From Elysia chlorotica (Eukaryota; Mollusca; Gastropoda; Plakobranchidae): a DNA stretch of 64,000 nucleotides. Position numbers and translations under genes: made by a program. The stretch covers positions 96,347 to 160,346 of the forward strand of contig RQTK01000295.1 of assembly GCA_003991915.1 (NCBI GenBank), read 5' to 3'. The notes beneath the pieces are model-generated. The model saw nothing but the letters and a program-made list of their open reading frames with translations, did no database searches and was not told the DNA's origin. Position 1 is the stretch's first letter. Every line of letters starts with the position of its first letter. Of this stretch, positions 49,819-63,392 are shown in pieces.

Positions 49819-50843
49819 AACAAGACCCCCTTAATCCGCTTCCATCATCGCTGGGTGTCGAAAGGTCTCGCCCTCCGTGAGGAATCACCGATATCTCAGC
49901 AATTGATCACGGCTAGCAATGCATAAGAGAAAACCTACAACGCAACAATCTATAGAATTTGAATAATGGGTAGGGTGTGTTGTATCGTATCATCCCAACA
50001 ACTTTCTCATCATGCAGGGTTATAATATTATGGATGGAATTCCTTAAAGATGCACTTTTGACGATAGGTTCTCCTCATGATGAAACCAATCTTTATGTGT
50101 AGATCTTGGCTCTAGGGTCGTCTGACTCTGAGCATTGAGAGACATAATTACGCACAAAGTAAATCATGCGATTGGATATCTTTATGGAACAGTGTTGGCT
50201 TCTCGCAAACGTTTGTGGTTCTATCTAATAGAGATCGGCGGATGTTTCGCAAACGAAATGAAACATAACAGGAAGTGCAGTAACAATTTGCAATAATATA
50301 AGACATAGGGCAACAAGACAGAAGGAATGAAAATACCACCAGACATTATTTTTTCCAATTATAGTGTTTATTGCGTTTATCTGTACATATATTTGTGCTC
50401 TTATATGTGTCTTTCTGTCTATAACAAGTTATCTACAAAAAATGTCTCCATTAGAATTCTCAGCGCAGTTCAGAATCTTTTTGTCCATAAAAATTACTGT
50501 CAGTATATCTGGGGTTCTTTGTCTACTTATCTCTTGCTTATTATTGTTCAAAATAACCTCTAAAAGGTACACATAATTTTTAAAAGGTACCTCTATATGC
50601 ACGCGTATTTTTCCTTAGGATATTATTTCTATTTAGAGCGTGTTGCAGAGTACACTGTATGATTGAATGTAATTCCACTAGTTATGGGGTGGAGGCATGT
50701 CTGCGCCCGGCATCCCCTAATGCATCCCACAGCGGATCCTGCATATATGTGAACATCCAATACGTCATCAAAGGCGGAACCCTGTGGAGAGATTCCATAC
50801 AGGGAGCCCAAAGTAGTCATATAGGCAACACTAAACCTGACTG

Positions 50844-50851
50844 GGAGAGAG

Positions 50852-50908
<57 letters not shown>
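50844..50908. repeat. (GA)n microsatellite
   Basis: Pure GA run of about 45 bases with GAAA interruptions at both ends. Confidence 0.95.
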
Positions 50909-52075
50909 TGGGTATGAGACATAAGATCAGCAGCTAAAAATAACGACACGGATAGTTTTACAGTGTATATCATTTTTATAGCAACTGGTATCTTTGAAAG
51001 CGTCTATAGTAAATCTACTGCTGCAACATCTATGATTGTTTCTAGCAGTGACATTTATTGGAATAAGGACACCCGTAATCTGCAAAACAATAAGGACTGG
51101 TCGCAATATTCAATTTAGATGTGCAGTTAATTGCTTATATTGATGGCATATGTCGCATTGCAGTCAACGCTTCCGGGTGAAGTGGAATGACTTTTACAAT
51201 ATTTTTTAATTCCTTCTTTTGCTCAGACGCATCAATGTTCACGATCGTGGAATTTTCGTGGTTTAATTTCTGTCACTTCAGCTTTATGGCGCTAAAATAT
51301 AATGAAATAACTCTCAACTAAAATCTGGTCAATTTTAGGGGAAACAAATCTTTTTGGGTTGGGATTATCGAAACAACAACAACAACAAAAACTGTACATG
51401 AAAATAAAATTTGATCTCAGGGTTTCATGAAATGCAGCAATAGCTTTTTACTTAACCATAAAAATCTTAATAACATAAAGGTAGAGAGCGGCAGCCCACC
51501 AGACACAGTGAGCTGAGTGCGGGTAATGCATGCAATCGATGTGCACTTAGAGCCTTTTAGTGAGTCGCGGGCGTGGACTGGAGGCATGGCGCCTGATGCT
51601 CAGAGCTTGTAAGGTTGTCATAATCAGTTAATTACAGGAGTTGCAAGGCTGTCAGGGTTCCCTAGTAATGAATCCAGGTGTTTATTAACCAATGACTAAG
51701 CCAGTAACGTTTATTAGGGAAGAAATGAGGGGCTTCTATAGTGCAAGGGTACGTTTAGTGAAATAGCAGATAAGACATAGTTTTATTCTCCGAAATGGAC
51801 ATGGGTGTGAAGGCAGATAAATCAAAAAGATCAAGAGATAGATTGATGGATACAAGTAGACGAATGTGTTGATACAACGGGATAGATAATCATAGTTATA
51901 TTTTTTTGGTCATCTTTTGCTTTTTCCAAAAATATGGACTGTCACCGGATGATTTAAACTGTTTCTTATAATTATACACAATACAAGAACATTTTATTTG
52001 ATCCATTGTCGTGCTTATCTTAGAATCTGAACACTTCACAACTATTTCATCGTAATATGCAATCCCAGATTATGT

Positions 52076-52268
<193 letters not shown>

Positions 52269-52269
52269 G

Positions 52270-53185
52270 TAATTGGGTAAATTATGCGCATGTGGATAAG
52301 TAGATGGTTAGAAAATTGAATAAATAAATAGGTATGAATTACATTACCGGAACGTCGGTCATGCAACGTTGTGACTCTGGCAAAACGAATAGCAATGATA
52401 ATATTGACTTATAAGAAGGCATATATTTCTAGTAGTATCAGACGCTACGATTATATATTACTGATTCTTTAGAACATTCCTCTTCGTTATTGACAAAGTT
52501 TTAAAACCCATCTCCTACTCCAAAGAGCCAAACTACGATACTCAGATCTATACTATATATATATTATACATGGTTAAAAAGGGTCAGCTGGCAGCTTGTA
52601 AAACTATAACTATAAACAGCCCTCGACGATGACACAAATGACACAACAATTATAGTGGAAAGTACATTAGTTAACATAGTGTGACAGGCAATTCATCATG
52701 GGGCATGTCCCTTTTTGTTTCATGCAATCTGCATGTCAGCATTGTATAGTGCAAAACAATAAATAGTACAATTATCATGGCATTTAGGCGCCTAATGTAT
52801 TTGACAGAAGGATACAGGAAAAAACAATTGTAGGTATTCTTAATTTATCGATGCTATTTTGTAACAGGTTTTTTTGTGTGCCAGATCCTAGTAACATAAA
52901 TATGGATTACTTTAATCCGAATTGGCAACCAGCAAACTAAATTAAGAAAAAGTATGTTGAATATTATTTTTCTTGCTGCGTATATAAAACATTGTTATGC
53001 ACAGAGCATAACTGTACTGCTATAATTATAAGTATGACATAGATGTATGACTTGGTGAAATACTTCGTTATTGAAGCATATGCACATTTTCAAACGACAA
53101 CTCCTCGATGAACCAAATGAAACTGTACATTGAACACTAGGTTATAAAAAAAACAAGGAAAACATGTGTTTTTATTACCCTTTCT
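52270..53185. other. Non-coding interval, no gene seen
   Basis: AT-rich; no coding or RNA signal recognised. Confidence 0.5.
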
Positions 53186-53189
53186 CTTT

Positions 53190-53273
53190 TTGTCTATCTG
53201 TCTGTCTGTCTGTCTGTCTGTGTCTGTGTCTGTCTGTCTGTGTCTGTATTTGTCGTGTCTGTCTGTCTGTCTG

Positions 53274-53328
<55 letters not shown>

Positions 53329-53359
53329 GTCTGTCTGTCTTTTCTCTCTTTCTCTCTCT

Positions 53360-53431
<72 letters not shown>
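53190..53431. repeat. (TCTG)n(CT)n compound microsatellite
   Basis: About 140 bases of TCTG/TGTC units followed by about 90 bases of CT dinucleotides. It causes long Ser/Leu/Cys and Arg/Glu frames on both strands. Confidence 0.97.
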
Positions 53432-53435
<4 letters not shown>

Positions 53436-53988
53436 AGAGGCATATCAGTAGACCAGAAATGTGAAGGGTAGTGTAAACTAACAAATAAACTTTCTCTCAA
53501 AAGTTTTCGAAAATGTTTTTTTTCTTATTTGAACGAAATTTCTCTCATTTCGAACATTATATTGCCCCATTAAGTCTTTTATGCGATGCGATTTGGATCG
53601 ATTAAAACTCCGAGATGCACTTGCACCCAGCTCCGAGTCCGACCTATTACATGGTTGTGCGCAACCAAAGCATACCGTGACCTGGTGCACATGCATCAAT
53701 CTTTCAGTGCAGGCCTCCCAGTGGGTGGCACAACGAGAAGCGGCAGCGCGCTCACCCAGCCATGCTCGAGATCAAGGCCATAGATTGCGGTAACAAGGCT
53801 ACGTGGAATGATGTTATAGGTCTGCATGGAGTTGAACCGCGTACCTTTACTGCGAGGGAGATAAAGAAGGGATATAATTATGTTAAAAGAATGAGCAAGG
53901 AATGGTTGGTGCTTAAAGTGGCTGATTTATTTAGAGCTTGAATATTTAGTGCTCGGCAGTGATTTAAAACAGACTTAACGTGAAACAA

Positions 53989-54240
53989 TAGGGACCATGT
54001 GGCATAATGATAGAACGCTGGGTTTCTAATAAGGAGGTCCATGGTTCGATCTCCGAGTGGGCGGTTTTATAGTACCTACTGGTTAAGTCGGTTTCAGTAT
54101 AGTGCGATTAGATGTGGCGAAAGGTCTATATGGCAACACTTTCAATTATTGACAAGAGATAGTCTTGGAATCCACCCGTGATGTAGACTAGTTCTTACAA
54201 TGGGCGTAAAGAAACCAACAAGCCAAACTAAATTAAATAA
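53989..54240 (+). mobile_element. tRNA-derived SINE, family 2
   Basis: Head CCATGTGGCATAATGATAGA with A box and CATGGTTCGATCTCC B box. The body CTACTGGTTAAGTCGGTTTC then AGTATAGTGCGA resembles the central part of family 1. The tail AAAGAAACCAA..CCAAACTAAA is the same as in the SINE at 28407. Confidence 0.8.
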
Positions 54241-54504
54241 AACCTTCCCACACCTTGTCTCCCGTGTGAATAACTAGATGAGCTGAGACGGCTGGATCTA
54301 ACAGAGTTTGGAGAAAGCAATGCGTTGACACTTGCTATGACGAAAAAAGCATCAAAATCCGAGAAAGAATAAAGACAAAACAAATCCAATCTAAGATTTA
54401 TATTTTCATTATGCGGCGTATAATACTTAACATGTCCTCAAGGTTTCACATAATATGGTTGTTGGGCGCCTTTCATATGCTTGAGTACTTGCAAAGGTTC
54501 ACAC

Positions 54505-54555
54505 ACATACGCACACACAAACACACACACATACAAACACACACACACACACTAA
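54505..54555. repeat. (CA)n microsatellite
   Basis: Interrupted ACACAC units with ATACAAACAC spacers. Confidence 0.9.
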
Positions 54556-54887
54556 AAATGTCACCAGTTACTGTTGAGTGTACAGGAGTTGTAACTAGTA
54601 ATACTAACGTCATTTGTGCCTTTATTTCATCTTGCCTAGTTTAGACCACTCTGAACAACTGTCTCCTGTGTCTGCTAGTGTGTTTTTGTCAGATTCCTTG
54701 GACCTCCTCTGTTGTATTTCCTTATTTACCTCTTTTATCTTTTCTCCCTCTGGCTGTTTGTTTCTCTGTCTGCCTGTATGTCTGCCTGTGTGTATAATAT
54801 CTCCCTCTTTCTGCATCTCTACGTGTGCCTGTCTCCATCTGCCTCTGTTTATTTATCTGTCTTTTTAGCTCTTCTCCCTCCCTCACA

Positions 54888-54926
<39 letters not shown>
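54888..54926. repeat. (CT)n microsatellite
   Basis: Pure CT dinucleotides within a pyrimidine-rich region. Confidence 0.95.
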
Positions 54927-54928
<2 letters not shown>

Positions 54929-54929
54929 A

Positions 54930-57450
54930 CTCTAAAATAAACCAGCGAATAGCGACTGAAAATAATAATTGTCAAATGTTCATTAAACCCCTTTAACAAA
55001 AAAACAAAACACCAACAGTACACAGACTCCTTGTAATCGGAACAAGTATAACAGCAATAACCTCACCATTGGCAATCACAGTTTAACGTTTATTCTTTGA
55101 GTGTTGTAAAAAATACACAACCACCAAAAAAAATGCCAACAACAAAAAAAAAAGCAACAAAAACAAAAACAAAACAAAAAGCAACAAACACAAAAACAAA
55201 AATAAAACACCCTTTGAGGAAAAATTTAATAACCTTACTGTACTCTTTTATATATCCATGAACCCTTTCGTGATGGTAGAATAAATTTGTTTAAATGTAA
55301 CCAAATCAATCTATTTTGGTATTTAAAAAAATCAACCACTTCCTCTGCTGCGCCTCTCATTCCCAATCTCTTTGCATTCTCATCTGCTCATCTCTCGTGG
55401 GTGCCAAGACATCTCTAGCCCATGCAGCGTTCAGACGGACTGCAAAGAAAACGAAAAAGAGATTAAAAAAAAGAAGAGCCTAGCAAAAAAGAAAGGACCG
55501 GCTTGATATGCATAGCGGGCCCTACGCCTTAACCATGGCCTGGCAGAATCGTGCAGAAACTCGATCCATTGACTCGCCCAATCACATTAAAGGCAAGGCA
55601 GCGTCTCTCTCCTCGATCTCTGTCTCTGGTCTCTGTGAGCTATCCCCCTGCCCTTATCTAGGATAGAGTCGCACCGCAATCAATACGCCCTTAAAACTCT
55701 GCGGCCCGTGAAACGATAATCTAGGAACGGCCAAGTGCTAATCTAGAAAATCATTATAAAGGGAGGCCTATCTAATTTTATTTGGGTGTACATTCAAGCA
55801 GTCTCTTTGAAATTGACGAGTGATGTCGTGAATAGTTCGGCGAACCCGAGAAGCGGATTGGGATTTTGGACCTAAACTGATAATGCAATGTAAGAGAGGA
55901 TTGTGGAAATGAAAGCAACAGGGAGAGCTAAAGCAACATTTGCAATAAACATACATAAATATAGCAACAACAACGCCACTAAGACATTGCTATACTCAAT
56001 GTGTCTAGAAACTGTAGAAATGATCTTGTACATTTTTTTATTCTGCAAGTTTATCCTTGTCTTTGAACCTCCTCTTCCCCTATTTCTCTCTCTTCTCTGT
56101 CTCTTTCTCTCTTTGCCCCCGTTCTTTCTCTTTATTAACTATCTCCATTTGTCTTGTAATCACTCTTTCCTTTCTACAGTTCACATTTTCTCTTCCTTTT
56201 TCTAATTTCCTTTAAATAAAAATTGTCTGTCTCAACTCTTTTCCTTTTGTTATTCGTAAACACCACATGCGAACGGTTAAAATATCACGCGTCCCATTTA
56301 GCAGTTGATATTACCATGGTATTGTCGTTTTGTCAAGTACAAATAAAGCGTCAAAGGGAAAATGAATACAGATTCAGTATTCATTCTAGAATACATCTAG
56401 ATCTAACATAAACAAATAAAATTATGCTGAAGCCACTGTAACTTAACTAAGAAAAAAAGCAATAACATTTTCATGATGTAAGGAGTAAAAACAGAGTCGA
56501 ATGAGTATGTTGGGAAAAAGAACGAAGAAGGCTAAAAGATATGTAAAATAAATTATGATCAATGCAATCAGTTTTGTAATTGGGTTCTTGCATAAAAATC
56601 TCTGATCTAATGGTATAATTGGTATTAGATAAGTTAAAGTTCTGTGTCTCTGAAGTCACACAGCCAACGCCTTGCTTGGTCAACAGTTTTTGCCAACCGC
56701 CTGAAGCGGCTAAAGGTAGAAGATATCCCCCTTCCAATCAAAGCCCAGGTAAAACGGTAAAGGGTTAGGACGCCTTTCCACGGGAAGTAAGGGATGATTT
56801 TATTATGATAAGATTGATGGAAGGAAAACATACGTGTGTCTAGTATGCAAGTGACATGACGGGCCGCCTGCTCCACAAGAACAATGTGCAGGATTATACC
56901 AGTCCAAAAAAACACCAGTTGCCAGTTAGTACTAGATTATGTTTTGTTTGAAAAGATACCAACAGAATTTAAGCATATTATAAACTTTTTCATAATCTCA
57001 AGCCAGCCAACGGTTCCCGACTTTTCATCGTTTCAATCATTGGCTGCTTACGACACTTTCTCGAGTGCAGAGTTTATAATTATCTCTTCCTTGTTTTTAA
57101 TGCATTTATTTTTCATTTGAATTTGATTACACAAAGATAAACTAAAATACCAGGTAGTATTAGGTTTTGCTGAGCTAGTAGCAAAAGTGTTCAATGTCTC
57201 TTTATATTGTAACTGCCTGCTAAGACTAAAGACTGCACTCAATTCAGATCCAGTCAAGAAAAGAGTTGTAGTAAAAAGACGAACTTATTATTTTTCGACA
57301 TCAATCAATGCCTTGGGTTATCTCATGATCTATTTACCACGTTTTCATAAGTAGGTCACTAGAGCGACTAAATATTTGGATGACAATCTATTATAATATT
57401 TTTGGTCTAGCGATGTCTGTTTGTCTGTCTCCCTGTTTCTCTCTGACACA
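54930..57450. other. Non-coding interval, no gene seen
   Basis: A-rich (AAAAC)n-like run at 55140-55210 and a pyrimidine-rich stretch at 56070-56210. No gene recognised. Confidence 0.5.
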
Positions 57451-57452
57451 CA

Positions 57453-57502
<50 letters not shown>
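57453..57502. repeat. (CT)n microsatellite
   Basis: Pure CT run flanked by ACACACAC and TCTG units. Confidence 0.95.
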
Positions 57503-57505
<3 letters not shown>

Positions 57506-57783
57506 TCTCTTGACACGCTCCCCACCAGTCCTGTCTGTCTGTCTGTAGCACCCGTCATGTGTTTACCTGCAGCCCTGAGATGGACTTAAATGTAAAAACA
57601 TAAAGTAGCTCAATTTTCACTACTCTAAGACACCACGTGGATTGCAAAGTACGAGTTCTTATATCATTAATACTAAGGTTAATGAAGAAACATCATAAAA
57701 CATTATAAAGTACTGTTATCATCATCTGTGTCAGTTTGTTTCCTCACTTCTCATCCCTCCTGGCCCTCTATTTATCCATACAT

Positions 57784-57918
<135 letters not shown>

Positions 57919-57989
57919 CATCTCTTCTTCTTTTTATGCCTCTCTCTCTCACCATGATCTTGTATAACTTGTAGAACTAATAAGATCAT

Positions 57990-58013
57990 GCTCCCTTTCT
58001 CTCTTTCTCTCTT

Positions 58014-58071
<58 letters not shown>

Positions 58072-58090
58072 CTTCTTTCTCTCTCTTTCA
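57990..58090. repeat. (CT)n-rich tract
   Basis: TCTCTTTCTC units and a pure CT core at 58021-58060. Confidence 0.93.
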
Positions 58091-58099
58091 ACCCACACA

Positions 58100-60290
58100 C
58101 ATCACAACAGGAATAGTGTTGTGAATGGGTCTGTATGAGGCTTTTTTGTGTGTGTGTGGGAGGGTGGATGGTTGAAGTAGTAAGGACAAAGCAGCATTTA
58201 CAACATTCATTCCCAATTTTTTAAGCTTTGATTTCAATTACACTTGCACTATAGATGTCCATTCCTTTCTATGTTTTACCTATTGCTTTGATTCGAACTT
58301 CCACCAACCTCTCCCACCTCTCCCCCTCTTCTTGTTCCTGTTCTTCTTTTTCTTCTTCTTCTTCTTCTTTCTCTCTATACCTCTTTTTTTTATCAATATA
58401 CCTTTTACTACCACACAACATCAAAGGCATACGAGCAAAAACGCGCTTTCGCAATTATCCATTCCAACCTTCTTTCAAAAACAAAAGGTTGACATAAAAA
58501 TCCTTGACGCATCCTTTCTCTATTGCATTATTTTCTCTGGAACAAGAAAATTACATCTTATTCATTGACACAACCGCAGCAATCCAATCTGTATTCAACA
58601 GGCTGGTTCCGCTGGCGATACATCAATTATTTATTTGGCGCTGCCAATCCCACGGTGGCTTTTGTTGTCAGACTCAAACATCACTCATGTCCGCAAAAGA
58701 AATTTAAAAAAAAATCAGCAATTCACCAATAACGCTTTGACAATCAACATGGATCTAAATATAGAATGGTACTAAGCTGCCAAAAATATCTTAGTAAGAA
58801 CCTATTGGTCCCAGTGAAAGTCGCTTCGGAATCCCTGCACATCATGCCGGCTTTAAAGGCTGGTTTATTCTTTGCTGAATGAATTGAAGTAATTATGCAC
58901 TCTTAATGCCAACATGTCACGATGGGTTTTGATTGACGTACCGTCATTAGGCTGGTCAATACCGCGTCGTAGAATAGACTTTAAATAACTCAGTTACCCA
59001 AATTAGATGCTTAAGTGTTCTAGATGGAGGACGAGAATGTGCCACTAATAAACTACCCTCCACAACTTGCTGCCAACTTTGGAAGCTATTCATACAATTA
59101 TGTATATTAAGAAGACTATGAAAAGTGAAAGCGTATGCAAGAAACTTCAAACACATCAAATGGGGTTTTTATTGGTTTTGATTCCAAGATTTGTTTGCTT
59201 TATTAATTTTCCAACCTGGATGTTTCTTTTTCAAACATATAAATGTTTTAACAGTTTAACATTTTCCTTTTCTTGATTATTTATTGGTGTGTAACACAAT
59301 CATAGTAGAAAAATATAACTGTTCCATATTTTCAGATGTAGCACAATCATTGCTCTCTTGGTATAATTATGCCATTTATTCTCCGAGTGTCAAGGAATGA
59401 ATGCGTATGAATTTAAAGTCTATTTTCAACCACTTCCGGTTGGTTGGTTTCTAATAACTCAGCTGGATGCGTTCTACTGACACCGACCTAAACTGCAAAG
59501 TATAACTGAGAGCTGAAAAACAAATCTAACTCTAGCTCTAAATAATAGTTTCACAAATTTTATAATAGAAGACGTAATTGTTGCGTGAAAGGTACCCATT
59601 ACCGCTAAAAAAAAAGTAGATGATTATATTGAAGTAGTGGAAACACACACATATGTTTGTTTTGCTATTGACAGTAAATTTTCATGGAATAGACTTATTG
59701 TTTTTTACATCATGATTGAATATAGTTATCCTAAAATTTAACTTTTTTTTCAGAAGATGAATTGTTCCATGTTGACTCGAACATAATCAACATTTCATAA
59801 TTACGATTCCTGCATTAATCAATAATCCTTGAGAAATGCATGTTTTTGAAGGAAGCATGCACCCATAGAGTAGACAGGAAAGGAGAGTAAATAATCTTTA
59901 GAAAGTATTGGCTATGAACAAATATTTTTTAAGACATTTTATGTTTTACAATTACTGAAAAAAAAGGAAAATGTGTAAAATAAGACATGACTCACCCTCT
60001 TCATAGTTAATATGAAGTATCACGGAGAAATAAAGACTAATTAAAAAAAAAAAGATTCCCAAAACTGACAAACACAAAATTACAAGCATCCAAATTTTGT
60101 TGCTACAGCATCGCCATACTAAGCGAACTCGTACGTCTATGTTTATATTATGTGTTTGTAGATGCGTTTAAAGGTTAAAGGTGTAATTTTCTTTAATGTA
60201 TATCTTAAAATGCATAATTGCAACTATATTATTTGTGTACGTAATATATTCAAGAATAATTTTAAAATGTTTATTAAGGCTGTTAAAGTG
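58100..60290. other. Non-coding interval, no gene seen
   Basis: AT-rich with a (TTC)n run at 58345-58370. No gene recognised. Confidence 0.5.
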
Positions 60291-60304
60291 AATCAAATTT
60301 ATAG

Positions 60305-60361
60305 ATACGATTAGGGCAAACTTCCCTGTGGGATGATACAGGCTAATCGTATCTTATCTTT
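60305..60361 (+). repeat. CR1/Rex1-type LINE 3' tail fragment
   Basis: AACTTCCCTGTGGGATGATA followed by CTAATCGTATCTTATCTT resembles the 3' end of the LINE at 6825-6885 (ATTTCCCTATGGGATAAT then CTTATCTTAT). Confidence 0.6.
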
Positions 60362-60369
60362 TTATTTGT

Positions 60370-62835
60370 TTCATAACAAGTAGTTAATAAGTTCTCTTGT
60401 TTACAACACAAAAATATAGCAAAGAAAATCGCCATGCATTCTACCATACTATTTCTGATCGATGTTTAACATTTGAATATAGCATTTCAGTTCCTAAAAC
60501 TTTTACTAGATCACTTATAAAGTAATTCTATCAGCCTAAAGCATAAGAAAATCATGAGACTCCCGCACTATTTTCTTTCTATACAGTTGTTCCAAGACAA
60601 CTTTGCATAATTTACTTTTCACTTGTTACGCACCTTAGTTAAGATTATAATTATACCTCTTGCTTCTCCTTTTGTCTATGCATGCAAGGCACTATAATCA
60701 TAAGCAACAAGCTTAACATTGATATGCTAAAACACTGTGGCTAGAGTGAGCGCGGTTTATTCAGAAACATGAGATTCTCCAGACCCGTGATTATAATAAT
60801 GTACATGTATAATGGTGTACCAGTAAGACCGTTGATTAACTTGAAATGCTGCCCCACAACCTGACTACGTTGAGGAAGTATAGAGGAGCACCCTGAAACA
60901 ACAACAAACAAAAAACAACAAGCAAACAATACAAAAAACGACAGACAAAGCTATGCAAACGTAATCAAACCAAGTATAACAATTATTTTGAAGGCATTCC
61001 ATATGTGTTGAAAAGAATATAAACAAAGACAGCAGGGCAAGGTAATTGTATCTCAATTTATATTTTGCTTTGCTGAAGGTGATGGAGGAGGCTTCATTAT
61101 CTGACAAGCTAATTATAACACACGTTACTGGGAACAGTCGAGTCAAAACACACAAGTCTCGTAACTGTTTTCAAACATCTTTTAAACTGTTTCGAAAAAC
61201 AAAACAAAACGACAGCAACCAGCACCAAGTAGGCTTAGCAGAGCTGACTAACATGTATATTTCACAAAGCTGAGACTTTCATTAAAATGATGAACTTTGA
61301 ACAGAGGAAAAAAGAATTATGTAGTCGGCGAATTGAATGGGCAGAGCACTTTTCACTCCTCACATACTCTCATTTAAATGCGCTGCAAAGAAAGTGTCTG
61401 GCATCGGAGACGATCTCCAGAGGTTGTTGGTTTGTTTGTCAGTTGAGAAAGCAGAAAAGTTAATCTGTTGGTGAGAGAGAGAGTATTTTGCGCTTTTGTC
61501 CAGAACAATGTGATTAATTTATAGTATAATAAGATGTATTATTTTTAGTGGTGTGTGGACTTCATAGAGATGAGAAAGAAGCTACCTGCAGAGGAGAGTG
61601 TGCCACTAATTGTTTGAGATGAATGAAGTTAGATGTTGGGTAGACTCGTTGTTATTATGCTGCTATTTTGGGACTGGGGCGGGGTTAAAATGATACGTGA
61701 GCTAGAAAAGGAGAGGAATAAAGGATATTGAAGATAGCGAGAGAGATACGCACACAGATTTAGAGCTAAAGACTGTAGGGTACAGAAACTGATAAAGGGG
61801 AGCTGAGAGAGACAGACCAGTGTCACGGGGAAAGGCCAGGATGTTTATCAGGATAGTTTAATACAATGCACTAATTATACGAAGTGATGGTAGGTAAAAG
61901 ATATGCAAGCAAATTAATAGCTTTAGAGTTAATGATGGATAGATGTTAGTTCAGAGTGCAATTAAAAAGGGTAAAAGGAGAAACAGAGAGAAAGAGCGTA
62001 AGGGATAAATAAAAAAAAAAAAAAAACAGTTGAAGAAAGCAAGACAAGAAGTAGAATGTGACAGATAGAGAGTTGGTGGGAGAGAGAGCGAGAAAGAGAA
62101 AGAGAGGAAGAGAGATAGCGAGGAAGAGATATAGAGAAGGGGAGAGAGAGGCAGAGAGAGAGAGGAAAAGAGAGATGGAAATCTGTCTCTCTATCTCTCT
62201 CTCTCTCTTCTTCTACTTAACCGTAAAGCCACCGTTACCATCCTGTCTTTCAACAAAACGGGTCTTCAAAAGTGCTGGGTTATCACGTTTGTATCTCGAC
62301 AGTTTGCGACATGTGGCAACGTTTCAGCTCTGACCTATTCTACCAAACGCTTTGTAATCTTGTAATCTTCCTTGAGACTTCAGAGTTTGCCTCTACATAA
62401 CGGGTGTCTTGATATTAGCTACAGTAACTGTTTTAGCATCATATTGATGTATACCTATCTAACTTTGTCCTCGTTATTTTTACTTGGGCGAAAGCAATAT
62501 TATTTGAAGAAGCTGAGTTATCAAAATTTTGCGTTGGCTAAAACTATTATTTCCGGCATAAAATTTTCTCAGCTGTTTTTGTGAACCAGCATAACATTTT
62601 TTAGCGGAACATGTTCTTTTTATTTTATTATGTTAAATTACACTCCTTTCTCATATTTTACACCAAACTTTTTTCTCCTGCATGGTACGGGTATTATCTT
62701 GACTTTGGCTCTTTGTCTTTTCTACATCTAAGAATAGGTAAGTTTTTTCTAAACCTATTTTCGTTGTTGATGGTGTACAGGTCTGATTGTTGTTTTAAAC
62801 ATATAATTATAAATGTGAGTAAAGAAAACGAGAGC
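60370..62835. other. Non-coding interval, no gene seen
   Basis: Includes a purine-rich GA tract at 62060-62180 followed by CT dinucleotides at 62180-62210. No coding or RNA signal recognised. Confidence 0.5.
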
Positions 62836-62838
62836 TAG

Positions 62839-62875
62839 AGGTAGATAGATAGATCGCTCGATAGATAGATAGATG

Positions 62876-62909
<34 letters not shown>

Positions 62910-62972
62910 GAGACAGGCAGACAGACAGATAGATAGATGGATAGATAGATAGTAAGATAGATAGATAGATAT

Positions 62973-63037
<65 letters not shown>

Positions 63038-63073
63038 AAAATATATAAATAGATAGATAGATAGATAGATAGA
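62839..63073. repeat. (GATA)n(GACA)n compound microsatellite
   Basis: GATA units, then GACA units at 62878-62930, then GATA again with few interruptions. Confidence 0.95.
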
Positions 63074-63079
63074 CGACCA

Positions 63080-63359
63080 GAATTGCCATTTCCATGCTCA
63101 ATTTTGTGTGCCCGGAATTACAAATTAAAGTTTTTATTTACGTTCATTTGAATTCAAGATAATACGAATTTTTTGGCGTCGATCTAGAAAAATGTCCTAC
63201 AACACCTATTTCCACATGGCTTGGGTAGTTTCGAACGATTCAGATATGTAATCACCTGAAAATGCTGTTATCTTTAATTTCCACTATGTCATTTTTCCAT
63301 CATCAACAGGACCCCGTGCTAGATCGGCATCTTATGAAAGCACGTTTTCAGAATTCAGA

Positions 63360-63392
<33 letters not shown>

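Noticed and set aside
53090-53500. Long Ser/Leu/Cys and Arg/Glu/Asp frames on both strands
   Set aside because: Products of (TCTG)n and (CT)n microsatellites. The same holds for frames at 14247, 14626, 43799, 44457, 46998, 49124, 50629, 52070, 57345, 57728, 57912 and 62835.
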